Shown: positions 24,810 through 33,500 of the stretch, piece after piece
Numbering within the stretch: position 1 is the first letter of the stretch
Layout of the letters: every line of letters begins with the position of its first letter
Assembly: GCA_021825925.1 (NCBI GenBank)
Contig: JAKAFP010000002.1
Coordinates: forward strand, 310,001-374,000
From: Chloroflexota bacterium
GTDB lineage: Bacteria; Chloroflexota; Anaerolineae; Anaerolineales; Anaerolineaceae
Reading direction: 5' to 3'
Length of the DNA stretch: 64,000 bases
Made by a program: the position numbers and the translations under genes
Notes under the pieces: generated by a model
Seen by the model: only the letters and a program-made list of their open reading frames with translations
What the model was told of the DNA's origin: nothing
Databases searched by the model: none

Positions 24810-25400
24810 TTAATTGCGAACTGGTTTGTGTTTCTTATTAATGAACTTGAACCACACGAATCCAGCCAGAAGCAATACTCCTGTCATGACCCACAATAAG
24901 GTGTGCAAAATGCCCTTAGTACTATCCAATGTCTTGGAAAAGTAATAACCCACACTCACCAATACAGCCGACTTGATCAATTCGCCTGAGACCAACGGCG
25001 CGATCCATCTGCGCATCGGTACCTTGTTCAGTCCGGTTGCAATCAAGGTCGGGATCGGAAAACCTGTGGTGAACTTGGACATGAACAACAATTTGGGGGC
25101 GTTGACTTGAATACCCTCTGATAGCTGGTCCACTTTACACGGATTGATCCCAAATTTGGTAGCGAGTCTTGTGAGCCAGGCGGTCTTGCCACACCGGCCC
25201 AGGGTATACCACCCCATATCCGCAGTCAGATTGGCTAGGACGACTGAAAAAAATACAGGCAAAGGCTGCAGCAATCCACTTGAGGCAAAAGCCCCTCCCG
25301 CAAGGGTGGCGATCGGCCCTTCAACGAAGGTAACCAAAAAGAGGGCTAAATATGAAAAAAAAGGCGCTGATGAAGATATGACGAGAAAATTGAACAGCAT
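24810..25400 (-). CDS. DedA-family (SNARE-associated/VTT) membrane protein
   Basis: 196 residues with four or five membrane segments. A typical DedA pattern: LVTFVEGPIATLAGGAFASSGLLQPLPVFFSVVLANLTADMGWYTLGR (glycine-rich half helix and the conserved acidic residues of the first re-entrant loop), then SKFTTGFPIPTLIATGLNKVPMRRW with the conserved FxxG arginine region. DedA proteins act in membrane energetics and lipid flipping. Some members are undecaprenyl-phosphate flippases. No close Shine-Dalgarno sequence is visible; the ATG at 25400 is the first reasonable one. Confidence 0.85.
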   Translation of the reverse strand: MLFNFLVISSSAPFFSYLALFLVTFVEGPIATLAGGAFASSGLLQPLPVFFSVVLANLTADMGWYTLGRCGKTAWLTRLATKFGINPCKVDQLSEGIQVNAPKLLFMSKFTTGFPIPTLIATGLNKVPMRRWIAPLVSGELIKSAVLVSVGYYFSKTLDSTKGILHTLLWVMTGVLLLAGFVWFKFINKKHKPVRN

Positions 25401-25672
25401 GGTGTTGGTTGGTTTCCTTTTTGAATTGTTGAAGACATGAATCTATCAAAGGGTTGAACGACCTTAATATAAACTTCAGTTATGAAGATTTGGTTTAAAA
25501 ATTGTATAGAATATGAACATCCAGAACCTTGGATCTGAAAATGATGGAAAATCTCTAATGTCAAAGGTCTTGTAACCTGAATATTTTCGTTGTAAACTGA
25601 TGATTAATCACCCATCGTCACTTACATGGTCATTTCCCTCTCACCACGGCGATCCTTTTTATCGGCCGAATA

Positions 25673-25714
25673 TTTATTTATGGGTATTGGATTCATTCAA
25701 TACCCATAAATAAA
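25673..25714. repeat. Perfect 17-bp inverted repeat in the divergent gap before the small-protein operon
   Basis: TTTATTTATGGGTATTG (25673-25689) is repeated inverted at 25698-25714 with an 8-base spacer. It has no T-run on either side, so it does not look like an ordinary terminator. It lies 96 bases before the first small protein (ATG 25810) and 273 bases from the divergent DedA start, making it a candidate operator or leader structure. The remainder of 25401-25809 shows nothing else clear. Confidence 0.75.
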
Positions 25715-25809
25715 TCAGAAAGGAGGATCAACCCTCAAAAATAATAAATCTTGACCAGAAAAGGATTTGAAGACGGGGAATATGTTCAAACTAAATAAGG
25801 GAGGCATAA

Positions 25810-26121
25810 ATGGAAGGAAAAGGTATCACTTTATACCTTGCTGGTTGGCAAAAACGCATGGTCAGGGATTACATCCCCAATTTACGAGAAGTTCACAAAA
25901 TCATCATCAATGTCATTGATAAGAAAGAGATCCTGAAATATCGTCAGATCATTGTGATGTATCGCCCCTTTATTAGGGCAATCAACGAAAAAGCCTGGAA
26001 TCTTTATCTTACCGATGAACAAATTGTTCACCTCAAAGAATTGACCGCCGGAGAAGTGAAATTCACTGCGATCAACATAACCCCAGAGCTTCTTGAGTCC
26101 AAAGCCATCGAATTTGCATAA
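25810..26121 (+). CDS. 103-residue protein, first of two tandem paralogs before a radical SAM gene
   Basis: GGGAGG precedes the ATG. The opening ITLYLAGWQKRMVRDYIPNL and the central WNLYLTDEQIVHL are shared almost exactly with the next gene's product (ITLYLSTWQKRMIKDFMPKL; WNLYLTDEQIAQV). The two halves also resemble each other (LYL, two residues, then Trp/Glu and Gln), suggesting an internal duplication. There is no cysteine and no signal peptide. The C-terminus ends in SKAIEFA. I recognise no named family. Paired paralogs of this size in front of a radical SAM/SPASM enzyme and an ABC exporter are candidates for modified-peptide precursors or for a recognition protein that presents the substrate. 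Either role is inference. Confidence 0.7.
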   Translation: MEGKGITLYLAGWQKRMVRDYIPNLREVHKIIINVIDKKEILKYRQIIVMYRPFIRAINEKAWNLYLTDEQIVHLKELTAGEVKFTAINITPELLESKAIEFA

Positions 26122-26198
26122 ATGGCTTTCTTCGAATACCAACTTTTCGAAACTCGTTCATATTAAGCAAGAGAATCGTTTTTTAAAGGGAGGCAAAA

Positions 26199-26510
26199 AT
26201 GGGTGAAAAAAGAGTCATCACATTGTACCTATCAACCTGGCAAAAACGCATGATCAAAGATTTTATGCCAAAACTGAAATCCGTTTCCAAAATCAGATTG
26301 GATCTTTCGGGCACTGTAAATGCGCCGCTTTATATGCAAAGGGTTATGTATAAACTACCCGATCCCTTTGCCAAAAAGGCAACCTGGAACTTGTACCTGA
26401 CCGACGAACAGATTGCCCAGGTGGCCTTGGAAACAGACACCAAACTTGATTTCTCTGCTTTGAACATTCCTGTCGCTCTCAACGATTGTAGAGAAGTCAT
26501 GTTCGAATAG
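26199..26510 (+). CDS. 103-residue protein, second tandem paralog
   Basis: The same length as its neighbour, with AAAGGGAGGC before the ATG, essentially the same ribosome site. It conserves ITLYLxxWQKRM, P.L..V.KI, A.WNLYLTDEQI and a hydrophobic F.A.NI near residue 90. It differs in the centre (LDLSGTVNAPLYMQRVMYKLPDPF) and in the tail (NDCREVMFE, with one cysteine). Conserved ends with a variable centre and tail are what one expects for either two related substrates or two related binding proteins. The spacing to the first copy is 77 bases and to the radical SAM gene 119 bases. The 119-base gap carries a short inverted repeat (AAAGGTG/CACCTTT) only. Confidence 0.7.
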   Translation: MGEKRVITLYLSTWQKRMIKDFMPKLKSVSKIRLDLSGTVNAPLYMQRVMYKLPDPFAKKATWNLYLTDEQIAQVALETDTKLDFSALNIPVALNDCREVMFE

Positions 26511-26629
26511 GCAGATCAATCACAAAGGTGGAAATGCAGTTCTGTCTCAGTAAATTAAAACACCTTTAGGCATTATCAAGACTGGATTCATCGAATTATT
26601 GCCAACACTTGAAGTAGGGGAGATATCTT

Positions 26630-27679
26630 GTGACTGATTTCACAAAGACTTCAGAATACTTATTGACTGGCTGCAATTGGGAAATAACTCTGGGATGCAC
26701 ATTGCATTGCGCCCACTGTGGTTCCCAGGCCGGGAAAGCCCGTGCCAATGAGATGTCGGTTGAGGAATGTCTTTCTGCCGCCAGGGATCTCATATCATTG
26801 GGCTGTCTTGAACTCACCATGATCGGAGGTGAGGTTTTCTTGTATAAGGGTTGGCAAAAGGTTGCCGCTTATCTCACGGAACATGGTGTTGCAGTAAACA
26901 TAGTGACCAATGGATACCGCCTGACTGAACGTGAAGTTGAACAGATCAAACAGGCTGGATTAGTCAATGTCGGTCTTTCTTTGGATGGTATGGCAGCAAA
27001 TCAGAATCAAATTCGAGGAAGGAGTGATGCCTTTGCTTCTCTGCAATCTTCATTGGACTTATTGGACGCCAATGGTATCGGAACCGGCGTCATAACAACA
27101 CTGATGCGCTCAAACCTGGATGACCTCGAAGAGATGCATACCTTTCTGAAAGATCACCATGTGCAGATTTGGCAGCTGCAATTGGCCAGCCCCATGGGTA
27201 ATCTGGCTGGGCGCCACGATATTACATTAACGCCACAACAGGTAAAAAAGGTTATCGAATTCATCAGGATTAAGAGCTTTGATCTGCAACTTGGTATTGT
27301 GGCTGCTGATTCCATTGGTTATTTCGATGAAAATGAGCCCTTCATCAGGGGTAGAACCTCTCCACTATGCTACTGGGGAGGATGCTCTGCGGGCACGTCC
27401 AATATCTTTATTGACAGCGTAGGGAATATTAAAGGCTGCGGCGCACTTTATGACGATTGCTTCATCGAAGGGAACCTGCGGGAAAGATCATTGATCGAAA
27501 TCTGGAATGATCCAAACGCCTTTCCATATAACAGAAAATTTTCTCCCGACCAATTGACTGGCCATTGTAAAGGCTGCTCTGCCAGCCATCTATGTCGGGG
27601 CGGATGCCGGTCATCCAATTATTTTTCGACGGGATCCCTTTTTTCCAATGCCTATTGCAGCCGCAATATCACCAATTGA
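26630..27679 (+). CDS. Radical SAM/SPASM enzyme
   Basis: 349 residues, GTG start with GGGGAG upstream. CTLHCAHC (C23, C27, C30) is the radical SAM CxxxCxxC. IGGEVFLY is the following GGE-type strand and LSLDGM the SAM-ribose region. The C-terminal third is a SPASM domain with auxiliary clusters: CYWGGCSAGTSNIFIDSVGNIKGCGAL, then CKGCSASHLCRGGCRSSNYF and a last YC (at least nine cysteines). SPASM enzymes install thioether, carbon-carbon or epimer changes in peptides, or act on proteins. Here the upstream twin small proteins are the obvious candidate substrates or adaptors and the downstream ABC genes a candidate exporter. No peptidase gene is seen nearby. Confidence 0.88.
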   Translation: MTDFTKTSEYLLTGCNWEITLGCTLHCAHCGSQAGKARANEMSVEECLSAARDLISLGCLELTMIGGEVFLYKGWQKVAAYLTEHGVAVNIVTNGYRLTEREVEQIKQAGLVNVGLSLDGMAANQNQIRGRSDAFASLQSSLDLLDANGIGTGVITTLMRSNLDDLEEMHTFLKDHHVQIWQLQLASPMGNLAGRHDITLTPQQVKKVIEFIRIKSFDLQLGIVAADSIGYFDENEPFIRGRTSPLCYWGGCSAGTSNIFIDSVGNIKGCGALYDDCFIEGNLRERSLIEIWNDPNAFPYNRKFSPDQLTGHCKGCSASHLCRGGCRSSNYFSTGSLFSNAYCSRNITN

Positions 27680-27800
27680 TTGGAATATAAATAATAAAGA
27701 AGAATTAACAATCTGATTAGAATATATACTCTTTCACCCTACATAACCGATAATTAGTATTATTATCAGTGCATATCGCTATTTATCGGATTATTTGTAC

Positions 27801-28562
27801 ATGAGTAGAAAAAGCACCACAATACAAAAAGAAAAACATCCTTCTGATCAAATCAATGAACCGCTGATTAGCCTGAGTGATGTAGTCAAGTCATTTAAGA
27901 CGGCCGGAGAGGACTTTTTCGCTTTACGGGGAATCACATTTAATGTCTTCCAGGGCGAATTTCTCGGCATCATTGGCAAATCCGGCGCAGGCAAAACCAC
28001 GCTGGTCAATATGATCACCGGCGTGGATCACCTGACTTCAGGTCAGGTGAGTGTCAACTACAACAATCGTAAGGTTTCCATTCATCATTTTACTGAAGAC
28101 CAGCTCGCCCTGTGGCGCGGAAAGAACATGGGCGTGGTTTACCAGTCCTTTCAACTCTTACCCATGCTCTCTTTGCTCGAAAATATCATGCTGCCCATGG
28201 ATCTTTGTGGAAATTACAGCCCGATCCAAAGCCGCGAAAAAGCTTATGAACTTCTGCGGATGGTTGAGTTGGAAGAACACGCCAAAAAGCTTCCCAAATT
28301 CATCTCTGGTGGACAACAGCAGAGGGTTTCCATAGCCCGCGCCCTGGCTAACGATCCCCCAATTATCATCGCCGACGAACCCACTGGCAGCCTCGATTCG
28401 ATCACCGCGGATCACATATTCGGCGTTTTTGAAAAACTCAAAGATCAGGGCAAGACCATTATTATGGTCACACACGATAAAAGCCTTTCACCCCGCTTCA
28501 CCCGTACCCTGGTCATCCAGGATGGCGAACTGATCAGCGATTCCCAAAGGGAGGCGGCATGA
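27801..28562 (+). CDS. ABC transporter ATPase, MacB/LolD type (first of two)
   Basis: 253 residues from the ATG at 27801; the in-frame TTG at 27795 is less likely. It has a complete set of motifs: Walker [10 protein letters not shown] (about 59-67), Q-loop [15 protein letters not shown], signature [15 protein letters not shown], Walker [14 protein letters not shown] and the H-loop MVTHDK. MacB/LolD-style FtsX-partner ATPase, cytoplasmic. The stop overlaps the next start (ATGA), so the two ATPases are translationally coupled. No Shine-Dalgarno sequence lies upstream; a -10-like GATTAT ends 6 bases before the ATG, so a leaderless start is possible but unsupported by a -35. A 121-base gap separates it from the radical SAM gene. 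Confidence 0.88.
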   Translation: MSRKSTTIQKEKHPSDQINEPLISLSDVVKSFKTAGEDFFALRGITFNVFQGEFLGIIGKSGAGKTTLVNMITGVDHLTSGQVSVNYNNRKVSIHHFTEDQLALWRGKNMGVVYQSFQLLPMLSLLENIMLPMDLCGNYSPIQSREKAYELLRMVELEEHAKKLPKFISGGQQQRVSIARALANDPPIIIADEPTGSLDSITADHIFGVFEKLKDQGKTIIMVTHDKSLSPRFTRTLVIQDGELISDSQREAA

Positions 28563-29677
28563 CCAACCTCGCTTCCTTGCCAATCCCTGCCATCGAAATG
28601 CAAAAAGTCCAAAAGGTATTTAAGAATGCCGCGGGTACATTTCATGTACTCAAAGGATTGGACCTAACCCTCTCTCAAGGAGAGTTTGTCGCCATCGTAG
28701 GTAAATCGGGCAGCGGCAAATCCACCCTCCTCAACATGATCACCGGCATAGACCACCCCACTGGCGGAAACGTGATCGTAAACGGTGTAAACGTGCATGC
28801 CATGAATGAAAGTACACGCTCATTATGGCGCGGCAACAACCTCGGCATCGTCTTCCAGTTCTTTCAGCTACTGCCCATGCTCACCCTGCAAGAAAACGTG
28901 ATGCTGCCCATGGATTTCGTCAATAAATATGATTTTGATGAACGACCCAAGCGCGCACTTGAACTTCTCACCATGGTCGGTCTTGAAAAACAGGCGCACA
29001 AACTTCCCAACACCGTTTCCACAGGTCAGCAGCAGTGCGCCGCCATTGCCAGGGCGTTGGCGACCGACCCCCCAGTCATCGCCGCGGATGAGCCCACCGG
29101 TAACCTTGACACAAAATCTTCTGATGTGATCATCAGCCTCTTTGACCACCTTGTGAGATCCGGAAAAACCATCGTCATGGTCACGCACGACCCGTCGCTG
29201 ACCGAACGCACTTCAAGAACCGTGGTCATTTCGGATGGCGAATTGATCAATGAGACAGTCGCCAAATGTTTTGTCAATCTGTCTCACCATCAGCTGCTTG
29301 AATTGACCCACAATCTCGAGCAATTTAATTTCGACCCCGGTTCCACCATTTTGACCCAGGACCAATCGGTTGATTATCTTTATCTGATCGTCAACGGCGA
29401 AGTGGAGATCAGCCTTCACGATCAAAAAGGGAAAAAGTCCATCATTACCTCTTTAAAACCTGATCAATTCTTTGGCGAGATCGAATTGACCAACGGCGGA
29501 AGATCCATCGCCAATGTGACAGCCTCACCAGAGACCCCCGTGAATCTGGTCGGGATCAAACGCGATAAATTCCTTGAACTGTTAAAAAACTCTCAAGTGA
29601 CCGAAGATGCCATTCAAAATGTGGTTCGCCTCCGCCTGGAGGAGAATCGAACGGCACGACAGAAATTGGGCAGGTAA
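28559..29677 (+). CDS. ABC ATPase fused to a cyclic-nucleotide-binding-like domain
   Basis: 372 residues. Residues 10-235 are a second MacB-type ATPase with Walker A GKSGSGKST, Q-loop FQFFQLLPMLTLQEN, Walker B PVIAADEPTGNLD and H-loop MVTHDP. The signature is altered: where the partner has [15 protein letters not shown] this one has VSTGQQQCAAIARAL, so the canonical SGGQ glycine pair is changed. Residues 245-370 resemble a CRP/cNMP-binding beta-roll: LEQFNFDPGSTILTQDQSVDYLYLIVNGEVEISLHDQKGKKSIITSLKPDQFFGEIELTNGG. The invariant phosphate-binding arginine of true cAMP sites is not evident. The ligand is therefore unknown. It overlaps the first ATPase gene by 4 bases. A heterodimeric regulated exporter with the permease that follows is the simplest reading. 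Confidence 0.85.
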   Translation: MTNLASLPIPAIEMQKVQKVFKNAAGTFHVLKGLDLTLSQGEFVAIVGKSGSGKSTLLNMITGIDHPTGGNVIVNGVNVHAMNESTRSLWRGNNLGIVFQFFQLLPMLTLQENVMLPMDFVNKYDFDERPKRALELLTMVGLEKQAHKLPNTVSTGQQQCAAIARALATDPPVIAADEPTGNLDTKSSDVIISLFDHLVRSGKTIVMVTHDPSLTERTSRTVVISDGELINETVAKCFVNLSHHQLLELTHNLEQFNFDPGSTILTQDQSVDYLYLIVNGEVEISLHDQKGKKSIITSLKPDQFFGEIELTNGGRSIANVTASPETPVNLVGIKRDKFLELLKNSQVTEDAIQNVVRLRLEENRTARQKLGR

Positions 29678-29683
29678 CACTCT

Positions 29684-32119
29684 ATGATGCGTCCACGCTG
29701 GCGAAAAGTACTGCACGACCTGATCAATAACATGTCCCGCACACTGCTGGTGGTTTTTTCCATTGCAGTAGGTGTGTTCTCCATCGGGGTGATTGTCGGC
29801 GCCTACGTCATCATCTCCAATGATATGAGTGCCAGCTACTCCTCCAACCATCCCATGAACCTTGAACTGCGGACAGGACCGTTTGATGATTCACTCGTTT
29901 CCACTATTCAAAATGTTCGCGGCGTCAAGGATGCCGAAGGTCGCACCGTTTTCTCCATTCGCGCCCGGGTTAAAGGCACTGAAAAATGGGTAACGCTTAA
30001 CGTCATCGCAATTGAAGATTATTCCAAAATTAATATCAATTTACTGCGCATCCAATCCGGTACCAATAAGCCTGAAGACAAGCAGGCGGTGCTTGAACGT
30101 AAAGTGCTGCAGGATATGCAAGTTCAAGTTGGCCAGACGCTTGAGCTCCAATTGGAAAATGGCACGATCAAAGAAATGCCCGTGGTCGGTCTGGTACAAG
30201 ATGCAAGCACCGCTGCCGGTGATTTTATTGCCAATCCCTTTGTATATGTCACCACAAACACTCTGCCATACCTGAATCAGGAGAACGTATTTAACCGTTT
30301 ATACGTAACCTTGTCCACACTTGAAAACGATCATGATCATCTGCAAACCATGTTGACCACGGTACGCGACAAGGTTGAAAAAAGCGGCGTAGGTGTTTTT
30401 CATTCCCGATATGCAAAAACCAATGAACACCCAATGGCGTCCACCGTTCAAGCCGTTCTCGGGATTTTACTCGCGTTGGGTATCTTGATATTGTTTCTCA
30501 GCAGTTCGTTGATCGCCAATACGCTCAATGCATTACTTAACCAGCATTTACGCTATATCGGGATCATGAAACTTGTTGGCGCAAGCCGCAGCCAGGTGCT
30601 GCAAATGTATATGGTATTGATATTGTCATTCTGCCTGATTGCGCTGGGCATCGCTGTTCCTCTTGGCGGTCAAGGTGCCTATTGGCTGGCAAGTTTTATT
30701 GCAGACAAGGTCAATTTCGCGCTGATCGGTTACCGCATCGTCCCGTTGTCTTTAATCGTTCAAATCATTGTTGGTCTCGCCATCCCCTTATTGGCAGGCT
30801 TTGTTCCGGTCCTCAATGGATCGAAGATCTCTGTGGTGAGGGCGCTCAGCGACAACCAGATGCTTGAGGAAGCCAAACCGGCACATGTTGAAGTTAAAAA
30901 AGAAACCCTCGTTGAAAAAATCAGCTTACGTTTTACCAGATTGCTTTCCAAACGCAATATTCATATTCCAAGGCCGTTGCTTATTTCCTTGCGCAACACC
31001 TTCCGTCGAAAAAATCGTTTGATCTTGACCCTGTTCACCCTCACCATGGCAGGAGCGATTTTCATCGCCGTGTTTAACGTCCGTGTTACCCTTTTTGATT
31101 ATCTTGACGGCATTGGAAAATATTTTTTGGCCGATGTGACTCTGGATTTTGACCAGCCTTACCGCCTTAATGAAATTATTTCCAAAGCCGAAGCAATTCC
31201 TGGTGTGGCTAAAGTGGAAGGCTGGGCTTATGCCAGTGCCGAAGCATTAAACCCTGACGACAGCCTGGCCGACAACATCACCATCATGGCGCCGCCAAGC
31301 AACAGCACCATGGTTCAGCCCAATCTTTTGTCAGGTCGTTGGCTCATACCCGGGGACGAAAAAGCGCTGGCGGTCAGTGAGCAGATACTCAATAATTATC
31401 CTGACCTGAAACCCGGTGACAAAATCCGCATCAAGATCAATGGCAAGAAAGAGTATTGGACGGTGGTTGGCATCTTCAAATTTGTACCTCAGGAAGGCAC
31501 TTTTGCCTACGGCACCTACGAATACATCGCCAAGATGACACACCAGAACAACCGCTCGTTCTCTTATCGCATCATGCTTGATAAGCACGATAAAGCCTAT
31601 CAAAAAGAAGTCGGCGCTCTCATAGACGCCTATTTTCACGACAACGGATATCATGTCAATCAGGTGCGAACCGGTGACTCAGCCCTTAAAAGCGCATCCG
31701 AAAGCCTCGATATTCTGATCACCTTCCTGTTGATCATGGCTATCTTGACGGCCATTGTCGGCAGCATGGGGCTGGCAGGCACCATGGGCATGAACGTGCT
31801 CGAGCGAACCCGAGAAATCGGGGTCATGCGTTCGATTGGCGCCGTGGACCGTGCCATCATGCAAACGGTGATCATCGAAGGCATGGCCATCGGAAGCATC
31901 TCATGGGTATTGGGGGCCATCATCAGCATCCCCATCACTTATCTTTTATCAGATATTGTCAGCCTTGCGGTTTTCCAATCGCCGATTACCGTCATATTTA
32001 CCCCAGCAGGTTTTCTGATCTGGTTCCTGGTGGTGCTTGTCCTTTCTGCACTTGCCAGTCTGCTACCTGCCCGCAATGCCGCCAGTCTCACCATTCGTGA
32101 AGTGCTGGCTTACGAATAG
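29684..32119 (+). CDS. ABC transporter permease, FtsX/MacB type, double unit
   Basis: 811 residues. An N-terminal helix (LLVVFSIAVGVFSIGVIVGAYVII), then a large extracytoplasmic MacB-PCD-type domain. Three helices follow (LGILLALGILILFLSSSLIANTLNALL, LILSFCLIALGIAVPLGG, LSLIVQIIVGLAIPLLAGFVP), then a second unit begins at about 445 with its own helix (LILTLFTLTMAGAIFIAVF), periplasmic domain and a final FtsX block (MNVLERTREIGVMRSIGAVDRAIMQTVIIEGMAIGSISWVLGAIISIP). The duplicated FtsX architecture is that of two-module export permeases such as YbbP or MacB-type efflux permeases. It begins 7 bases after the ATPase stop. Confidence 0.87.
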   Translation: MMRPRWRKVLHDLINNMSRTLLVVFSIAVGVFSIGVIVGAYVIISNDMSASYSSNHPMNLELRTGPFDDSLVSTIQNVRGVKDAEGRTVFSIRARVKGTEKWVTLNVIAIEDYSKININLLRIQSGTNKPEDKQAVLERKVLQDMQVQVGQTLELQLENGTIKEMPVVGLVQDASTAAGDFIANPFVYVTTNTLPYLNQENVFNRLYVTLSTLENDHDHLQTMLTTVRDKVEKSGVGVFHSRYAKTNEHPMASTVQAVLGILLALGILILFLSSSLIANTLNALLNQHLRYIGIMKLVGASRSQVLQMYMVLILSFCLIALGIAVPLGGQGAYWLASFIADKVNFALIGYRIVPLSLIVQIIVGLAIPLLAGFVPVLNGSKISVVRALSDNQMLEEAKPAHVEVKKETLVEKISLRFTRLLSKRNIHIPRPLLISLRNTFRRKNRLILTLFTLTMAGAIFIAVFNVRVTLFDYLDGIGKYFLADVTLDFDQPYRLNEIISKAEAIPGVAKVEGWAYASAEALNPDDSLADNITIMAPPSNSTMVQPNLLSGRWLIPGDEKALAVSEQILNNYPDLKPGDKIRIKINGKKEYWTVVGIFKFVPQEGTFAYGTYEYIAKMTHQNNRSFSYRIMLDKHDKAYQKEVGALIDAYFHDNGYHVNQVRTGDSALKSASESLDILITFLLIMAILTAIVGSMGLAGTMGMNVLERTREIGVMRSIGAVDRAIMQTVIIEGMAIGSISWVLGAIISIPITYLLSDIVSLAVFQSPITVIFTPAGFLIWFLVVLVLSALASLLPARNAASLTIREVLAYE

Positions 32120-32141
32120 TTTTGGTTCGAGGAGAAGAAAA

Positions 32142-33320
32142 ATGAAAAAGCGACTTGTTCTGTTGATCTCACTGGTACTGATTGCCTCTTTATTAATTGG
32201 ATGTCAAGCCACCACCGCCGCGCCCACAACCGCCACTCCGGTAACTTCGCCAGATGCCGTGGTCTCAGAAGCTCATTTTGTGCCCGAACAAAACCTGTAC
32301 CTTTCGTTCCTGGCACAGGGGCGGGTGGCCGAAGTTTTGGTAAAAAAAGGGGATACCATTACCAATGGACAGGTCCTGGCAAAGTTGAGCGACAGTGAAC
32401 CTGCGGTCGCCAACCTGACCGCTGCCAAATTGGAACTGGCTTCTGCAGAACAGGCGCTGAATATCCTCAAACGGACGGCAGACCTCGCCACCGCTCAGGC
32501 GCAGTTGAATCTCGCCAATGCCCAGGATGCCTATAACAAAGCCTTATGGAATCAAAAAGAGTTGAATACCCCCCAGGTCACTGACCAAAACAAAATAGAT
32601 GCCATAAACGCTGCCATCATCATCGCCCAGGATAAGGTGGACAAAGCCCAGAAGGAATACGATAAATATTCTGAGACAGCTGACAGTGATCCCCTGAAGG
32701 CGGCAGCCCTCAATAACCTTGCCCAGGCAAAAATGAACCTGCATAATGCCCAGAATAACCGTATTTACAATTACCTGGACCCCTCGAACCAGGATGTGCT
32801 CATTTCCGCTGGCAAGGTTGAAGTTGCCAAAGCCCAGCTTGCAGATGCCCAGAAGGAATATGATCGTCTCAAAGACGGACCAGACCCCGAAAAACTGGCC
32901 ATCGCCCAGGCTCGGTTGGATAACGCCAACGCTCAAGTGGCGGCAGCCCAATATGCCGTGGATAACTATGTCATCAAGGCTCCCTTCAGCGGGGTCGTCG
33001 CGGATGTCAACATAGCGGCAGGCCAGCAGGTCTCACCCGCATCATGGGCGATTGCCGTGATCAATCCCTCAAACTGGTATGTAGACACCAGCGATTTGAC
33101 CGAATACGATATTGTCAATGTTGCTGTTGATGATACCGTCGCCGTAACCGTGGATGCACTTCCTGAGCTGGAGTTGGTCGGCACGGTGAAAGAAATATCA
33201 TCGGCTCCCAAAACTTCTGCTGGAGATATTCTCTACACGGTTCATATCCTGATCAAGGACCCTGATCCACGCATCAAATGGGGCATGACTGCGGAAGTGA
33301 CCTTCCCCGCTGCCCAATAA
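32142..33320 (+). CDS. HlyD-family membrane-fusion lipoprotein
   Basis: 392 residues from the ATG at 32142 (GAGGAGAAG upstream). The signal ends in a lipobox, LIASLLIGC, with Cys21 as the lipid-modified residue, followed by a Thr/Ala/Pro linker. Two lipoyl half-domains (VAEVLVKKGDTITNGQVLAKL and VIKAPFSGVVADVNIAAGQQVSP) bracket a long coiled coil (residues about 85-265: AELELA, NAQDAYNKAL, KVDKAQKEYDKY and similar). A beta-barrel ends the protein. This is the adaptor that couples an ABC permease to an exit path or handles substrate outside the cell. It closes the operon. A strong terminator stands 14 bases after its stop. Confidence 0.9.
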   Translation: MKKRLVLLISLVLIASLLIGCQATTAAPTTATPVTSPDAVVSEAHFVPEQNLYLSFLAQGRVAEVLVKKGDTITNGQVLAKLSDSEPAVANLTAAKLELASAEQALNILKRTADLATAQAQLNLANAQDAYNKALWNQKELNTPQVTDQNKIDAINAAIIIAQDKVDKAQKEYDKYSETADSDPLKAAALNNLAQAKMNLHNAQNNRIYNYLDPSNQDVLISAGKVEVAKAQLADAQKEYDRLKDGPDPEKLAIAQARLDNANAQVAAAQYAVDNYVIKAPFSGVVADVNIAAGQQVSPASWAIAVINPSNWYVDTSDLTEYDIVNVAVDDTVAVTVDALPELELVGTVKEISSAPKTSAGDILYTVHILIKDPDPRIKWGMTAEVTFPAAQ

Positions 33321-33334
33321 CTACCAAGGATTTC

Positions 33335-33372
33335 AAAAAGAGCTAGGTGAACAAAATCACCTGGCTCTTTTT
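33335..33372 (+). terminator. Terminator of the radical SAM/ABC operon
   Basis: AAAAAGAGCTAGGTGA (33335-33350) pairs with TCACCTGGCTCTTTTT (33357-33372): 16 pairs with one G-U and a 6-base loop, ending in a T-run. Confidence 0.9.
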
Positions 33373-33453
33373 CGCATATTTAAAAAAAGTCTTACACAAT
33401 GTTTTTCTCCGCGCTCCCCGCGGCACTGAGCTGGCTTAGCAATTACTGCGTAC

Positions 33454-33487
33454 CTTGTACGGGCGTATGGCCATACGCCCGTACAAG
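33454..33487. repeat. Perfect 34-bp palindrome, solo member of the GGGC...GCCC family
   Basis: CTTGTACGGGCGTATGG followed by its exact reverse complement with no spacer. It contains the GGGC...GCCC frame and the CTTGTA flank that also occur in the repeat arrays at 55 and 61 kb. The preceding 33400-33453 contains CTCCGCG-type decayed repeat sequence. Confidence 0.95.
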
Positions 33488-33500
33488 TTGATTTTAACTA

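Noticed and set aside
27789..27800. Leaderless promoter for the first ABC ATPase gene
   Set aside because: GATTAT ends 6 bases before the ATG but matches the -10 consensus poorly and has no -35 at the right distance.
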